DNA of 64,000 nt from Pyrenophora tritici-repentis (Eukaryota; Ascomycota; Dothideomycetes; Pleosporales; Pleosporaceae): NCBI RefSeq assembly GCF_003171515.1, contig NC_089393.1, forward strand, positions 558,001 to 622,000. Reading direction: 5' to 3'. The notes below the pieces were generated by a model. It was not told the DNA's origin. It saw nothing but the letters and a program-made list of their open reading frames with translations, and searched no databases. Shown in pieces: positions 42,155 to 54,088 of the stretch (position 1 is its first letter; the number at the start of each line of letters is the position of its first letter). The position numbers and the translations under genes are program-made.

Positions 42155-42723
42155 ATGAAGTACCTCTCAAATCCCCTCTTCTTCTTAGCCACCGCAGCTT
42201 TTAGCCTCGCCCAAGCCCCTCCAAGCCCAGAGTTCAACTGGATACTCTCCGCAAACGTAACTCCGGGTACCCCAATCATCATAGGCCCCGTCCCCGGACT
42301 CGGCATACGCACCGCGCTTCCCATCGCCGGTGGCATCTTCTGGGGCCCCTTCTTCAACGGAACTCTCGCACCCGTTGGCGTAGACGCCGGTATAGTGACT
42401 TCCGACGGCAAGTTTTACCCCGGCGGCACTGCGATTTTGCAGACAAATGATGGGGCGAATATCATTTTTCGCGATAATGGATATCAAACTGGAGATACGA
42501 TCTATGGGGCTGTGACTTTTGAGACGGGGGCAGTGGGGTTGGAGTGGTTGAATAAGCTTGTGCTTGTTAGTTCGGCGAGCTTTGCGGATGGGGCAGGGTC
42601 GGGGGTTACGTTGAATATTTTTGCTGTGAGCGGTTTTTCGTTCCTTGGAGTCTGCGGAGGGGAGTGTGTGCTGATCTTTAGCAGGCTGGACCGATTCCTG
42701 AGGGGGCGAAGAAAAGTCGTTGA
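42155..42723 (+). CDS. Secreted DUF3237-family protein (170 aa, 2 exons)
   Basis: Probable exons are 42155-42625 and 42682-42723 (GTGAGC donor, CTGAT branch, TTTAG acceptor, phase 0). Without splicing the frame runs to 42847 with an ill-composed tail, so splicing is preferred. Signal peptide MKYLSNPLFFLATAAFSLAQ. The mature part has the DUF3237 pattern: FNWILSANV, LPIAGGIFWGPFFNGTLAPVG, YPGGTAILQTNDGANIIFRDNG and VTFETGAVGLEWLNKLVLV. The family is a small beta-barrel of unknown biochemical role, found near several natural-product clusters. Its promoter carries the paired cluster motif, so it is probably co-regulated. Function in the pathway is unknown; a lyase or cyclase-like role would be speculation. 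Confidence 0.75.
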
Positions 42724-42924
42724 ATGTGGGGATGGGGTGGATACGGTAGACAAATGGATGAAAGACCGAGGGAGAGTTGGACAACCTGTGACATTTGAGG
42801 AAAGCTATCTAGATCTGTATAATGCAAGAATCATCAAGTCTCCATGATATAAGCCCCCATATGCATGATATGAATATCCCTATCATTGCCCTGAGTCCCA
42901 CGTACCACAAATGCCTACTCCATC

Positions 42925-44252
42925 CTAACGAAACTCACTGGTCGGCCTCAAACCTAACCCACTCTTCTCATAAGCCATATCAACCATCCTCATCTGCTTG
43001 GTCGAATCCTCTCCCGTGACCCAATACGGTACTCCCCTCCCTTTTACACGATCCACAAACGCCTCAAGCTGATACCGATATGACATCCACCAATCCTCGC
43101 CCTGTCGCTCAGCCTGATCCCCACCCGCTTCCCTATGAGTATAAGCCTTGTGCAACTTCTCTTCCTTCCACCTCTTCACCACCTCCCCCGTCTCCTTCAC
43201 CCTCATTCGATACTCATCCCTCACATCAATGCGATGCCAAAGTACAGCGTGCATACACCCATGTAGCGTAACAACCCTAGTCATAACCTTCTCCAGCCCA
43301 TCCTCCAAACCCTTCTCCAGCACAACAACCTCCCTATGCGTAACCCGACATTCCGATGGCTTCCACCACAACGGACCCTGCAGTGTCGTCTTCGCCTCAC
43401 CAATACCGTTTGGAAATCGGAACTGCGCCTCGAAAGTATGGTCACATCGATCGTGTTCCCCATCAGCGAAAATCTTTGTCTCACAAGATAAACACTCCAC
43501 TGGCTCCTCACCAAAAGCCATACGCATGAGGGCGAAGTTGTAGGTGCCAAGCGCCATTATGCTACCCCCGCCTAGCTGGTAGTTGTACTCGAGATCCGTC
43601 TTTTTCGTGAACCACCACGGTACCATGTTATCTGTGTATACGTGCACGACGTCGGGAGAAGAAACGAAAGACAGGAACTTTTGCACGGCGGGGTGGAAGC
43701 GGTTGTGGAAAGCTTCGAGGATGATGGGGGCGTTGGGAAGGGAGAGCTCGGGCAGGTTGAAGAGTATTTCTGCTTCGGCGGAGGTGGAGGTTGACGGCTT
43801 TTCGACAAGGACATGTTTGCCGGCTCGGATCGCTTTGACGGACCATTCGTAGTGCAGGCCATTGGGGAGGGGGATGAACACTGCATCGATGTTTGGGTCG
43901 GAGAAAAGGTCTGTTCGCTGTTAAATCTTTCTGGGTGAGTGGGTAGGCGATCGGGTGGTCAGGTACCTTCGTAGGTTTCCTTCACTTCGGGGATGCCATG
44001 TTTTTTGGCGAACTCCTCGGCACGACTGCGATCTCTGGCTGCGATAGCTTGGATGATGACCTCTGAGTGTGAAGTGGCTGGAGTGATCAGTGCCATTGGT
44101 CTGATCATTTATTAGTTGCGTATCTTTGGTATCAAGGTGGTTACATACGCGATCTTGGAGGCTCCCAGGATGCCAAATCTGATTGCTCCATCCTTCTTTT
44201 CCGCCTTTGGTGGGCTGAAAGAGGTGAAGACGCGATTCAGTAATGTGAACAT
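42925..44252 (-). CDS. Gfo/Idh/MocA-family oxidoreductase (407 aa, 3 exons)
   Basis: Exons are 44149-44252, 43967-44100 and 42925-43910; 1224 nt in frame. An alternative ATG lies at 44264. The Rossmann motif RFGILGASKIAPMALI spans the first junction, DAVFIPLPNGLHYEW and AGKHVLVEKP hold the conserved EKP Lys, and a C-terminal alpha/beta domain follows with GGGSIMALGTYNFALMRMAFG. Such enzymes use NAD(P) to oxidise or reduce sugars, inositols, imines or bilin-like compounds. In this cluster a dehydrogenation or imine/enone reduction is conceivable. It converges with the DUF3237 gene and has a cluster motif 178 bp upstream. Confidence 0.88.
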
Positions 44253-44572
44253 TTTGCGGTGCATCTGTCGAAAACAGATTGTTTGCGACAGGTTAAAGGC
44301 TTGTTGAGGGAACAATATCACGCGATGATTTCTTCAAGCGTTCACGGACGTCTAACGTCGGAGTTCGTAGACCAATCAGTCAGCTAATAGGAGTTGACTT
44401 GAGTGTTGATCTGTTCCTCTTTCGGAACAAAAGTCGCCGAAGTTTGTCACACCCAACCTTCGGCCGTCAAGAATGTAATGCAAGATATCGCATTGCTCTT
44501 ATCTATCATCTCCAAATGAAGGGACGCTCTTGAGAGCCACATCTTCTACACAACAGTCTATACACATCTTCT
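44253..44572. other. Intergenic, 320 bp, with cluster motif
   Basis: Upstream of the Gfo/Idh gene and downstream of FAD oxidase 2. Contains TTCGGAAC at 44421 and the cluster motif at 44430. Confidence 0.45.
44430..44440 (-). promoter_or_regulatory. Cluster motif TCGGCGACTTT
   Basis: 178 bp upstream of the Gfo/Idh/MocA start. Confidence 0.5.
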
Positions 44573-46485
44573 TCACACCTTCCTGCACAAAGGTCCATCT
44601 TTACGCTCAACCCACTCCTCGGCCCCCACACAAGTCCCACAGTAAAACAGGTTCTCCGGGTCATACTTCTTCTTGGTCCTCAAATGGCGTTGGTAGTTTG
44701 CTCCGTAGAAATTCTCGATATAGTTCGGGTCCAATCGGTCAGCCTCATTCATGTATGCCCCTGTGCCCGGTGCAAAAGCTTCCATAGCCGAAGTTTTGGA
44801 AAGAATGTCCTTCTCAACGGCCGCACGTTCTATGTCGGTAATATTGTGCGGAAGGACGCGGATAGTGACGACGCCAAAGGAGGCTTTGCGCCAAGCTGGA
44901 TGGTAGCCTGCGAAGGGGTCATTGCCGTCTGACGCGACCTTTTCGCCGCCAGCAAAAAGAATACAGTTGCTGTTGTCCTGTCCTGGAGCATCGCTGATGG
45001 TTCCTACTACTCTGCGGAGAGAAGCAAAGTCGGTTGTCTGGTCGCGGTTGATTGCGCGGGACGTCATGATAGTGGTCTTGCCTTGGGGCCCTTCAAACGC
45101 CATTTCCTTCTCGTAGAATGACCAGTAATCATTGTATGTGACATAGTCAGAATGAATCTGAACGCTTGAGCTGCCATTTTGCTGGAGTTCTTTTACAAGG
45201 GGATCTAAGACGGATCTAGCGTAGGATTCGTCTTTGCCGATGGTCCAGACTTGGTGCCTGTACCCCGATGTGGAGTTGTTGACAGCGATCTTGTCGTAGT
45301 GATTGAACCAGAACCCGTATCCACCAACTCCAGCGTCCGTGAGGTCTGAAGTTCTCTGTAATAATTTTGTGACAGCATCGAGCAGGTCTGAGGTATCGTT
45401 GGCGTTATTGCCCGGCACCATAGTCAGATGGTGCACAGCGATGACCGGAACATTCGCATGAGCCTTGACAGTCATGGAAAGGACAACTCCAAAACCAGGC
45501 CCACCTCCTCTAAGCGAGCGATATAAATCAGTGTTTTGACACGAGTTGGCGGTCACGACCTGTCCGTTGGCGAGCATAACCTCGGCTTCGAGAACCTGAT
45601 CAACACCCCAACCGACATAAGTCGTTGCTGGACCATGGCCACCTCCTTGAGACCACCCACCAATAGCCCCGACCGAAGGAGTACCACCTGTAGCGACGAA
45701 GACGTTGTTGGCTTTGGCAACTGCGGACACATCGCGCCATTGGTAAACTCCATCGATGAACATAACGCTGCCTTTCCACGACGAGTTAGTGCAGGCCTTG
45801 GTGGGCTCGTACACCTTCTGGAAGATGATTTTATTCCGATAATACTATTTATAGTTAGCTTGTGCCATTTCCGGTGTACGTTTGCATACGTACTCGCAGC
45901 CAAAGCTCAAGGGAGCCAAATCCGTCTGATCTGCCAAGCAAGTCGTGCCCTGTGGCGGTGGTGACAAGTCGAACATTGTTCTCACGAGCGAACTGAACTG
46001 TAGCACTGATATCCGATCGAGTGGTTGCATTTACAGCCATGGCAGGGTTGATGCCCAGGGAGCATTGTCGGACTGGCACTTCCCCTGCCGTGTAGTTGAT
46101 TGGCGGGCAGGCGATATAGTACGGCAAAGATCTTCCAATCACATTGGTCGTCGTGAAGTCAAGGATTGGCCATTCTTCAACGACATTATCGCATTCTACC
46201 GAGTCATAACCAGATCCAGGATAGCAGGACTTTGCGATAGGCGTGGTTTTGATCAACCGACCACTAACTTGACGACTGAGAGCCTTCCAGGTATTTTCGG
46301 ATGGCCAAGTAAGATCGCCGGGCACCTAAGAAAACATCTAATCAGACCTCAAAAACAGGTTTTGACACGGTTTGGTTTGAACTTACAGCCTTGCAGGTCT
46401 TGTTTGAAATGTGCCTCCTGTCAAATCTGCCATGTGCGGCAACGACAACCGACAAAAAAGATAGCAAGGAGAAGATTCCGTACAT
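44573..46485 (-). CDS. Secreted FAD-linked oxidoreductase, BBE-like, copy 2 (600 aa, 3 exons)
   Basis: Exons are 46387-46485, 45894-46325 and 44573-45844, both junctions phase 0. Signal peptide MYGIFSLLSFLSVVVAAHG. The FAD domain has FARENNVRLVTTATGHDLLGRSDG, with the FAD-linking His near residue 160, and TPSVGAIGGWSQGGGHGP, where the usual Cys (GECPTVG) is Thr. Mono-covalent attachment through His is predicted. The C-terminal BBE motif is MNEADRLDPNYIENFYGANY. N-glycosylation sequons (NNST, NANDTS) fit a secretory protein. It probably performs a two-electron oxidation such as dehydrogenation or oxidative ring closure on the cluster intermediate. An upstream motif lies about 255 bp before the ATG. 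Confidence 0.92.
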
Positions 46486-47097
46486 CTTAAGTGCGTATTG
46501 GTCTTTGTTTGAGCTGTTTTCGAGTAGTTTGGGACGAGGAAAGAAGCAGCCCCTTAAAAATAATTTGTTGCGTATCAAATGTGCTCTGGGATATATAAAA
46601 CTCCGACGTTGACACACGAATACGACCCTATTTGAGCTCTTGGGGGAATCTTAGGAATCTATAACCCAGCAAACCGCGCGATAGGAGTGCTCAAGCCATG
46701 CGCAAGCCACACGGCTCAGGCGTGCTACGGCCAGCCTATTCGGTGATATTTCTGACTTGTTGCAAAACCTAGCGAGCCGTGTCCATCTAGCAGCGCAGTC
46801 TTCTTGCCTCGGTTCCCGTGGATGTGTCCAGTGATGTCCCCTAGTAACTTAGTCTCAGTGAGACATTTGGTGGCAATGGACACATGTGGCGCGTAAGCAC
46901 TGGGCTGAGGAGTGCCTGCTTATGTTGGAAACACGTGAATACTTGATGACTACCTACAGCATCAAATGCGTCTTAATCATACGCCCTCTTTTTCTTCGGC
47001 TTATTACCTTGATTGAGCAAGTCCAGCGGGACGCATCATCGTGCGAAGGAAGCGAGGGCAGTGTCCATGGAGCGGTTCTACTCATCCATCTCTGACG
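46486..47097. other. Intergenic, 612 bp, with cluster motif
   Basis: Promoter of FAD oxidase 2 and 3' flank of the first regulator gene; one TCGGTGATATT site at 46740. Nothing else recognised. Confidence 0.45.
46740..46750 (+). promoter_or_regulatory. Cluster motif TCGGTGATATT
   Basis: In the promoter of FAD oxidase 2; identical to one half of the pair before the DUF3237 gene. Confidence 0.5.
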
Positions 47098-48827
47098 CTA
47101 AGCCATCGAGGCCGCAAGCAATATCAGCCCACCCATGCTGTCCATGCCAGAGCACCATTCCGCCCACCAAGCGGCACTATTGCTATTCCTATTTTGAAGG
47201 TTCTGTAGATTCCTGTATTCATCGGACGGAGTATATGGTAACCACGCATCGCGGCAGGACAACCGGCGCTGATCCAGCTTGACGATCTCACCATCCACGG
47301 CTAGTGCGTATGATACTTGTTCGCGTGGCTCTTTTTGGCTTTCGAGCTTCCACTCTTCTGCATTTTTTGCCTCCCAGAGCTGCCGTTTTGCGGGCAAAGG
47401 CGCAATCACAAACTCGGCAGGCATATCACACATGGCTGCTGGACCGAAGAAGATGAGCTTGTTGAGAATTCGATATATGACTGCGAGTCTACGTGATGTT
47501 AGCAGGCAGAACGTCGAAACAGTAGGATAGATATCTAGTATACCTTCGCCGTGACTCTTTATAAACCCAGTCCTGCCAGTCACTCTCAGACTTGCTACTA
47601 CATGATACGTGATGAGTCTGACAGTCAAAATCGTCGTGAGAAAGTTGCATTGCGATGAGCTAGAGTGAAGATTGTTAGACATGCGGTTCAGAAACGCGGC
47701 GGAGGAAACCTACAATGACAGCCCTCTCGAGAAGATAGTCAAAATTGTTATGCTCAGTCTCGCCTTCATCTAGACGGATCAAGACATAGATTGAGAGAGC
47801 TTGCATGGCGCCAAGCAGTTCCCATTTGTTCAGCGACTGGTTCTGGTCGCAGATGCGTTCGCACTCTTGCCGCACATTTCGCCAAAATAGCTTGCGGCTT
47901 CCTTGAACTCCACTTGCCATCATGTGCATCAATGTAATGCAATTCTCCAGTGGTTCTGTCGTTGTGCCTTCCTTCGTGAACGACACGTAGCTCGGGTGTA
48001 TAAAGGGTGGGAGAGTACTTTGACGCAGCATCAATGGGTAAGACTTCAACGTGAAGAAAACCAGGCTTGCGGCTCTGTCCGCTCCGGGATGCATCTTCGG
48101 TCTTGGCATCATCGATCGGACATTCGAACTGGGGGCCAGTGTGATGGAGAAGTCCAGCAGGTGTGAATTGGGGCTTTGTTGCTGTTGCGGATAAGCAAGT
48201 TGAGCTCGTCCCTGGAACTCTGCATCTGTTGTTTCTGGAAGCAACGCAGGCGGAGAAACGGTGGTGGGGTCAGTTGATGCTGGTGAAGACGATGGTGTAG
48301 TCGAAAGAAATGTTTGTGGTGTGGAGTTCATGAAATCGCCAAGCGCAGTCATATCGTCGAAGTTCCATTGCATATCAGTGAAGAGCATGGGAGCATCGCT
48401 GGCCGATATCATCTCAACATCGGGAGCCTGCTCTGTCACTGCTGTCATAGCTGTGTTCGCCTGATTGTGTTTCAGATTATGCAGGTCTTTAGAAACGACC
48501 CGACGTGTTTCTACAGCATCGCGTCGCTTGGCCGCAGACTTGGAAGGATATTGGCACGTGATACCCTTTAGAGCGCAGCGTGAACATGCAGGCAGCGCGT
48601 TGTCACAGCCAGTCTTGGCCTGTGCGCAGGCTACACAAGATCGCCGTCTCGGGACTGATGCTCTTGTGTTGGACCGACAATAGTATCCATGACGTTTCAA
48701 TGCCGACTCTACAGAAACGATTAATCTGATGTCGGCCTATGGAGAAATCCTCTTGGCGAAGGTACTGACGCTTAGTGAAAGGCTTGTTGCACTGGCCGCA
48801 CCAGAGCACATGCACCTGATCCGCCAT
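47098..48827 (-). CDS. C2H2-type plus Zn2Cys6 double-finger transcription factor (519 aa, 4 exons)
   Basis: Exons are 48770-48827, 47714-48708, 47544-47659 and 47098-47488; 1560 nt in frame. The first junction reconstitutes a classical finger: CGQCNKPF from exon 1 and SALKRHGYYC from exon 2 (C2HC). Directly after it comes a Zn2Cys6 cluster, CVACAQAKTGCDNALPACSRC plus seven residues to the last Cys (spacing 2-6-6-2-6). A basic linker and a Ser/Pro/Thr-rich region follow, then a helical middle/C-terminal part (PLENCITLMHMMASG, LNKWELLGAMQALSIYVLIRL). Such regulators bind CGG-containing sites in the nucleus and often control the cluster in which they lie. No cluster motif lies in its own promoter. 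Confidence 0.88.
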
Positions 48828-50014
48828 CGTGTCTCAATTTGCAAGCGAGAATGCGAGTCCGTTATTCCCCGACGAATATGATCTGGGACAAATCGAAAGT
48901 ACCGGAAGCAAGGTTATCCCCCTCAAGTTTCGAATACCGTGAAATGGTTGGTGCAGTAGTGGGAAGAGACAAAGGGCGGAATGTTTGTAACTCCGTAGGT
49001 CACGTGGGAGGCCTTGACAACCCATCATATCTTGGATATGTTGTGAGCTGATTTCACAATCAAGGTTGCAAATGCTCACGAATCCTCGCAAGGGTAAGCG
49101 TCTTGATCACGAAAACTAAATTAGTATTCGCCCAACGCCGTTGTAAGCCTGAACAGCTCGGCAGAAGGCACTCAGGAGGGAGAAAGCTGGCTTGTGCACT
49201 GGCCACAATCCCAATCGCGCGTAGGCCTTGGGAATGATGTGATCTTCCTCCAGCTGCAACCACCCTTTTTCAGATAGGAGGAGCAGTTAAGTTTGACGCG
49301 GGGTCGAGAGCTTGACCGTGACAAGCACGCGGTCAAGTTAGCCTGACGTGCGTGGCGCGGTGCCGCGCGAGGGGCAACCGTGGTCGCCTCACCTGAATCC
49401 TTCGGGCGGAACAAATTGTAACCCCGGAAAACTGCTGAAGATCTCGCAGTTGCACACGCCATCTAACACTAACAATCACTTTAACCTGTGCCAGCCTACC
49501 AATCGTCGATACGAGTAATTACAATTCCATGCAGTCGTGCCTGCCCCTCCAACGCGTCGCGGGCCGTCCCTTTTCGACGCGACGTGAGGTTACACCAAAC
49601 GTCTTTGTATGATAAACAAAAACTGAAAAAAAGAACTATTCTCCTCCCACGATGATCTGCCCGCCCGCCCGTCCGCCCGCCCGCATGCCGCAGACGCGAG
49701 TGTTCTGTCACGGGTAAGCTCCAGCTGAATAAACTGCTAAATGCTGACAATAAGTGGAGATTCTGTCAGCCGCTTGTAGCGAGAGGGCTACCACTCCACC
49801 AATGACCTGATGTCAGCATACACGAGTGGCTTGAGTAGCCTGCAGGTCGATGTGATGTTGCAATGCTGCGGTCGCCTTGACGCATATCGCAGTCATAACG
49901 AGTTCAGGTCCGCAACTTAAGAACTTAGCCGAATTGCTTCTGTCAGGTCTCAGCGACACCTTCAGCGCAATCAAAAGAGGGAGAACTAGTTTTGTCATCG
50001 ACTTTACCGAGGCG
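48828..50014. other. Divergent regulator promoter region, 1.19 kb
   Basis: Lies between the starts of the two regulator genes. No cluster motif found here, which suggests the regulators are controlled by other signals. Includes repeated CCGCCCG tract near 49660-49685. Confidence 0.4.
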
Positions 50015-51481
50015 ATGGGACCAGGGCCAAGCATGAGCGTTTTGCCGCCTACTCGCCAATCATGTGATCGATGTCACAAGCAGAAATTACGTTGCAAACG
50101 ACCAGACAATAGCGAGACGGATTCCTGCGAAAGGTGCCTCCGCAAAGGCGCCAAATGTATCTATAGCTCAAGTCTCCCCAAGGGCCGGCCCTCCACGTAC
50201 CGTCCGGATAATGGGTCGCCCGAGCCGGGCTATACTAGCATCGAGTGGGCTCCGATGCCTTCTGTTGATCGAGTTGGGATGTCAGATCAACGTACGATGC
50301 CGTGTACCACAGTCTCAACGGGAATTATGGGCGAATGTGTGCCTGTGACGATTTCGGATAGCGGATCTCCTGATTTTTGGGCTCAGTTTATGCAGGCTGA
50401 AGAGGACGACACCACAATCGCTGGCATCATTTCAGACATTGATATGACTTTCGACCCTACTTCGCCTACCCAAAATATCTCTCCAGGGACTCAAGGGACG
50501 CATACCGGACAGTCTAGCCAACGATATAGTAATATCAAATTTTTCGACAACCTTGAGTCCAATTCACAACCAGAGGAACAACGGCAACAACAACGGCAGC
50601 AACTTCGAAGTTGTAACGCAAATCAAGCACCTCCCCCCGCCGAGACAGGGATGCAGAACAATGACAGTGACAGCAGCCCACAGGAGCAAGGCCATCTCGA
50701 TCAGAGCATCTTACACTTGTCTCAGCTTAGTGCTCGCTTATCAAGCCTTCTTAGCTCGTCAAGAGAGTACCCTTTGATAAACGGTGACGAGTCTGCCTTT
50801 TGTTCCGATGACAACACAGCTCTCCAGCAGCTGCAGAGCAACATCAGTGCTCTCTTTGATTCAATAAACGTTTGGCTAGCCCGCGGCTCAGCTCATCTCC
50901 ACACTGTGCCGGTAGACCAGAATGACACCTGTCCGTCCAGCCAGCCTCAACTCATGAGCCAGATCCTCTCCGCTTCTTTCGAGATGACACGAATCATCCA
51001 ACGACTACGAATCATCACGACGCCTGAAACGACTCCACCTCCATCCACCCGAGATACGCCCCCGGAAACACTTTCGGAAAGCAGCCGACACACATACTCC
51101 ACAGTCCGATATCTCGTCGTCGTCTGTGTGACACTACTCCTTAACACATATATCGGAATCGTTGTTTCACTCCAACACAGCGCCGAAGCACTCAAAGCAT
51201 ACCAATGGGCCTGTGCACAAACGCAACCTCGCCGCTCTACCAACTCGGTCTGCACATGGAATACAACAGACTGCATCAAACTTCAATTTGTTGGCATGGT
51301 CCAGATGTGTTCATCCTTCATGCGCCGACAGATTGAGGTGTCGGAGCTGCTTATGCCAAGCCATATCTCGTCTTCCGAGTTATCAGGGGGCAACTCTTGC
51401 TGGGACGCGGTTGGAAAGCTAAAGCTGGAGCTGGAGCAGCGGCTGAAACAGCTACAGAAATGCTTAGGCATGGTCGACTGA
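50015..51481 (+). CDS. Zn2Cys6 transcription factor, AflR-like (488 aa)
   Basis: ATG 50015 is the first Met in the frame; the frame stays open without ATG back to 49877. The zinc cluster near residue 16 is CDRCHKQKLRC, then ten residues, then CERCLRKGAKC (spacing 2-6-10-2-6), followed by a basic linker (KGRPSTYRP). The middle is Gln/Ser-rich (EEQRQQQRQQL). The C-terminal half has helical stretches including a hydrophobic segment (RYLVVVCVTLLLNTYIGIVV) and LQFVGMVQMCSSFMRRQIEV, similar in layout to AflR-domain proteins. A pathway-specific activator of this cluster is the simplest reading. Intronless, divergent from the other regulator. Confidence 0.87.
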   Translation: MGPGPSMSVLPPTRQSCDRCHKQKLRCKRPDNSETDSCERCLRKGAKCIYSSSLPKGRPSTYRPDNGSPEPGYTSIEWAPMPSVDRVGMSDQRTMPCTTVSTGIMGECVPVTISDSGSPDFWAQFMQAEEDDTTIAGIISDIDMTFDPTSPTQNISPGTQGTHTGQSSQRYSNIKFFDNLESNSQPEEQRQQQRQQLRSCNANQAPPPAETGMQNNDSDSSPQEQGHLDQSILHLSQLSARLSSLLSSSREYPLINGDESAFCSDDNTALQQLQSNISALFDSINVWLARGSAHLHTVPVDQNDTCPSSQPQLMSQILSASFEMTRIIQRLRIITTPETTPPPSTRDTPPETLSESSRHTYSTVRYLVVVCVTLLLNTYIGIVVSLQHSAEALKAYQWACAQTQPRRSTNSVCTWNTTDCIKLQFVGMVQMCSSFMRRQIEVSELLMPSHISSSELSGGNSCWDAVGKLKLELEQRLKQLQKCLGMVD

Positions 51482-51710
51482 CCTGAAGAGCTGATTGCGA
51501 GATATACGGTGAAAAGTGGAGCGTTCATAACCTTCGCTGGGTGACGTACCCCTATAGAATACCCCGAATGGTCCTAGGTGATCATGTGATATTGGTGAAG
51601 CCGGAAAGATAGAAAGTTAGAATGAGAGATAGATATAGCGTCATGATTTTGCCTCGATTTTGCCTCGCACTTGACCCTAGTGTGAGAGATCCTCGGTGTT
51701 CACAATCTGC

Positions 51711-53588
51711 CTAAAGCACACCCTCCCTCCTCCACAACCTCAATAGCGCATCCGATTTCGGAGTCCAGCTTCCCATATCTGCACCCGCATCCGCCTTCTC
51801 AGTCTCTCCCTCCCTCACAGGCTCCACCTCGAACCGATCGAACAAATGCACAACCAGAGACTTGACAATATGTCCTGCCACGAATTGCCCCATGCATTTG
51901 CGACTGCCGATGCCGAAAGAGTGCAGATTGTATCGAAGCTGCGCCATATCATTAGTCCATGATTATCGGTGTGATTAGTGTTCTCTTACATTAGAAGGCT
52001 TGATGTCCTTGAGCCGATCCGGATCATACGCCTCACTGTTCCTGCCCCAGAAGGGGTTTCTGACATTAATGGCGAGAACGTCTACAAGGATCTGCGTCTG
52101 TAAAGCATAAGTCAGCACTATGCAGCGTATGTGATACAGACGGCGATAACATACATTCGGCTTAACCAGCACGCCATGGAAGTTTTTCGTGCTTGCCGAA
52201 GATTCGCCGATTGTGAAGACTAGAGTGAGGAGTTAGTCACGTGATCTTATGCCCCACTCTGGGTATAGACGGATGAATAGATAAACTCACCACCAAAAGG
52301 CCGGATACGCATTGACTCAATAAAACTGCGATGCAAATGCGTGCTCGTCGATGCAATGTAGTCGTGTAGGTTCTCTCTATTCGCAGCGATTTCCTCGCGC
52401 AATCCGCGTTTAACGGCCTCGTGACTGGCGACAAGGGTGATGAACCATGTTGTAACGTGTGTGATGACATCGAGGTTGAGCATGAGGAGCTCATCAAGTG
52501 TTTGGAGTAGCTGTGTAATCTACTGTCAGTATCCGCTGGCCGCAGTGTTGATTGCAAGTGGGGTTGGCCTCACCTCAACAGAAGAAATGTTACCAGCCTC
52601 CAATTCGTCCCAGTATGTGATGATAGGCGGTCGGTCACCGCGTTGCTTCCGTGTAGATACCATGCGAGTGTTATAATTATGCCACTCGTGGAGAAACTCA
52701 TCGAGGCGGCGGACGGCAGGTCGGTCGCGGAAGCGCGCAAGGGTTTCAAAACGGTAGATTCCTCCGCCGACCCAGTATTGGTTCAATGAGATGCGTTTCT
52801 CGGTTATGCGCCACAGCTCGTCTTCTTCGTCTTGGGTCATGGTGCCATAGATAGCCTTGGCAGTGAGGAAGTAGGGGAACTTGGTGAAGGCTTTTTGGAC
52901 GGGGATGGTGTATGAGTCGCTATCCTGACTTGTACCTTCAATTGCCAGCTGGGGTAGATCTTCAACATACTTGCGCGCGGCGAACACTACGCCATCAATT
53001 CGTGTTACCGCTGCAGCGTGTGTGAAAGCTGGGTCAAAGATCTTGCGCAAACGTTTCCAGTCTGCACCGTACAAAAGGCCCATGGCTTGACCCAACAGTT
53101 TCTCCACGAACCATCCTAGATTCACGTTTGGAGTCTTGGGGTGGTCGTTGGCATCCGAACTAAAGTGCTTGAGGTCTTCAGGTGTGGTGATGACACTTAC
53201 CGAATTAGTTCATAAAGCTACGGGGGTACACAGTAGATCGTCAACTTACATCTCTGGATGAGGGCCAGACCAGACGAGATATACCGGACCGTACTGATTT
53301 TGCCATTTCTCTGAGACTTCGCGGCCGTTCAGGAAGCGGTCGACGACGGAGCCGTTTGGGTACTGCCACTTTGGTCCTGATATTTGCTTGCCAGCACGTA
53401 ACACACCGGAATTGATTCTTGGTAATAGCAAGGATACGAAAGTCTTGTGACGACGATGGTTTAGTAAAGTTGTTTGCAGTGGTACTTGGTAGACCACTCA
53501 CTTCGAAAACCTGTTTACCTCGAAAGTGGAAAAGACAGTATAAACTCGCGAAGCTGAGCAGGTAGACTGCATTCATCAAGGCGAACAT
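51711..53588 (-). CDS. Cytochrome P450 monooxygenase (507 aa, 7 exons)
   Basis: Exons are 53502-53588, 53250-53443, 52574-53195, 52291-52510, 52155-52219, 51990-52097 and 51711-51938; the sum of 1524 nt is exactly in frame. N-terminal membrane anchor MFALMNAVYLLSFASLYCLF. The I-helix region reads LLMLNLDVITHVTTWF, lacking the usual AGxxT acid-alcohol pair but with a Thr. The ExxR motif is FIESMRIRPFG, the PERF-like motif is YDPDRLKDI and the haem loop is FGIGSRKCMGQF with Cys near residue 447. It should be ER-bound and hydroxylate or epoxidise the PKS-NRPS product using a P450 reductase from elsewhere. Shares a 500-bp divergent promoter with FAD oxidase 3. Confidence 0.92.
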
Positions 53589-54088
53589 TTTGGGGTGATT
53601 GATGACGCACCAGCGCTCAAGTGCTTAGTCGATCTATCGTGCAAACTGGAAATCTAATGAAGAAAAGGATGGCTGTGCTCCATTTCATTGCGCGCAGTAC
53701 CTGGGCCATACAGACTCGAACGACTATCTTCATTAACCTACAGTCATACTTTGATACCAATGGTATGTCGCGGTTGCATGTGATACTGGGCTCTTAGCGT
53801 GCTGCTTACTTCGGTGTTTTACTGCATGTCCCCCCGCTCGACTAATCTTCGGCGACTATTACTAGAGTAAGCGAGTTTTTCGGAACATACGATCCAACTT
53901 GTCCCCGTACACAGGGCCCTTGTCATTTCCTCCTTTTGGCATCTGTATGCGAGTCATGAATCCACGGTGACGGTCAGTGGCAACTGACTCGGCAGACTCG
54001 GCGCAGCGTTGTGTCGCAAAAACGTTGAGTTCCAACGTAGACAGTAACATTTTCGTATCGCAAGAGATTCCGTGAGAGTTCAGCTATC
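53589..54088. promoter_or_regulatory. Divergent promoter of P450 and FAD oxidase 3
   Basis: 500 bp with one cluster motif (53849) and two CTCGGC repeats near 53988-54004. Confidence 0.5.
53849..53859 (+). promoter_or_regulatory. Cluster motif TCGGCGACTAT
   Basis: In the P450/FAD3 divergent promoter. Confidence 0.5.

Noticed and set aside
42626..42847. Unspliced C-terminal extension of the DUF3237 gene
   Set aside because: A convincing intron (GTGAGC, CTGAT, TTTAG) removes it and gives the usual family length; the extension has no family resemblance.
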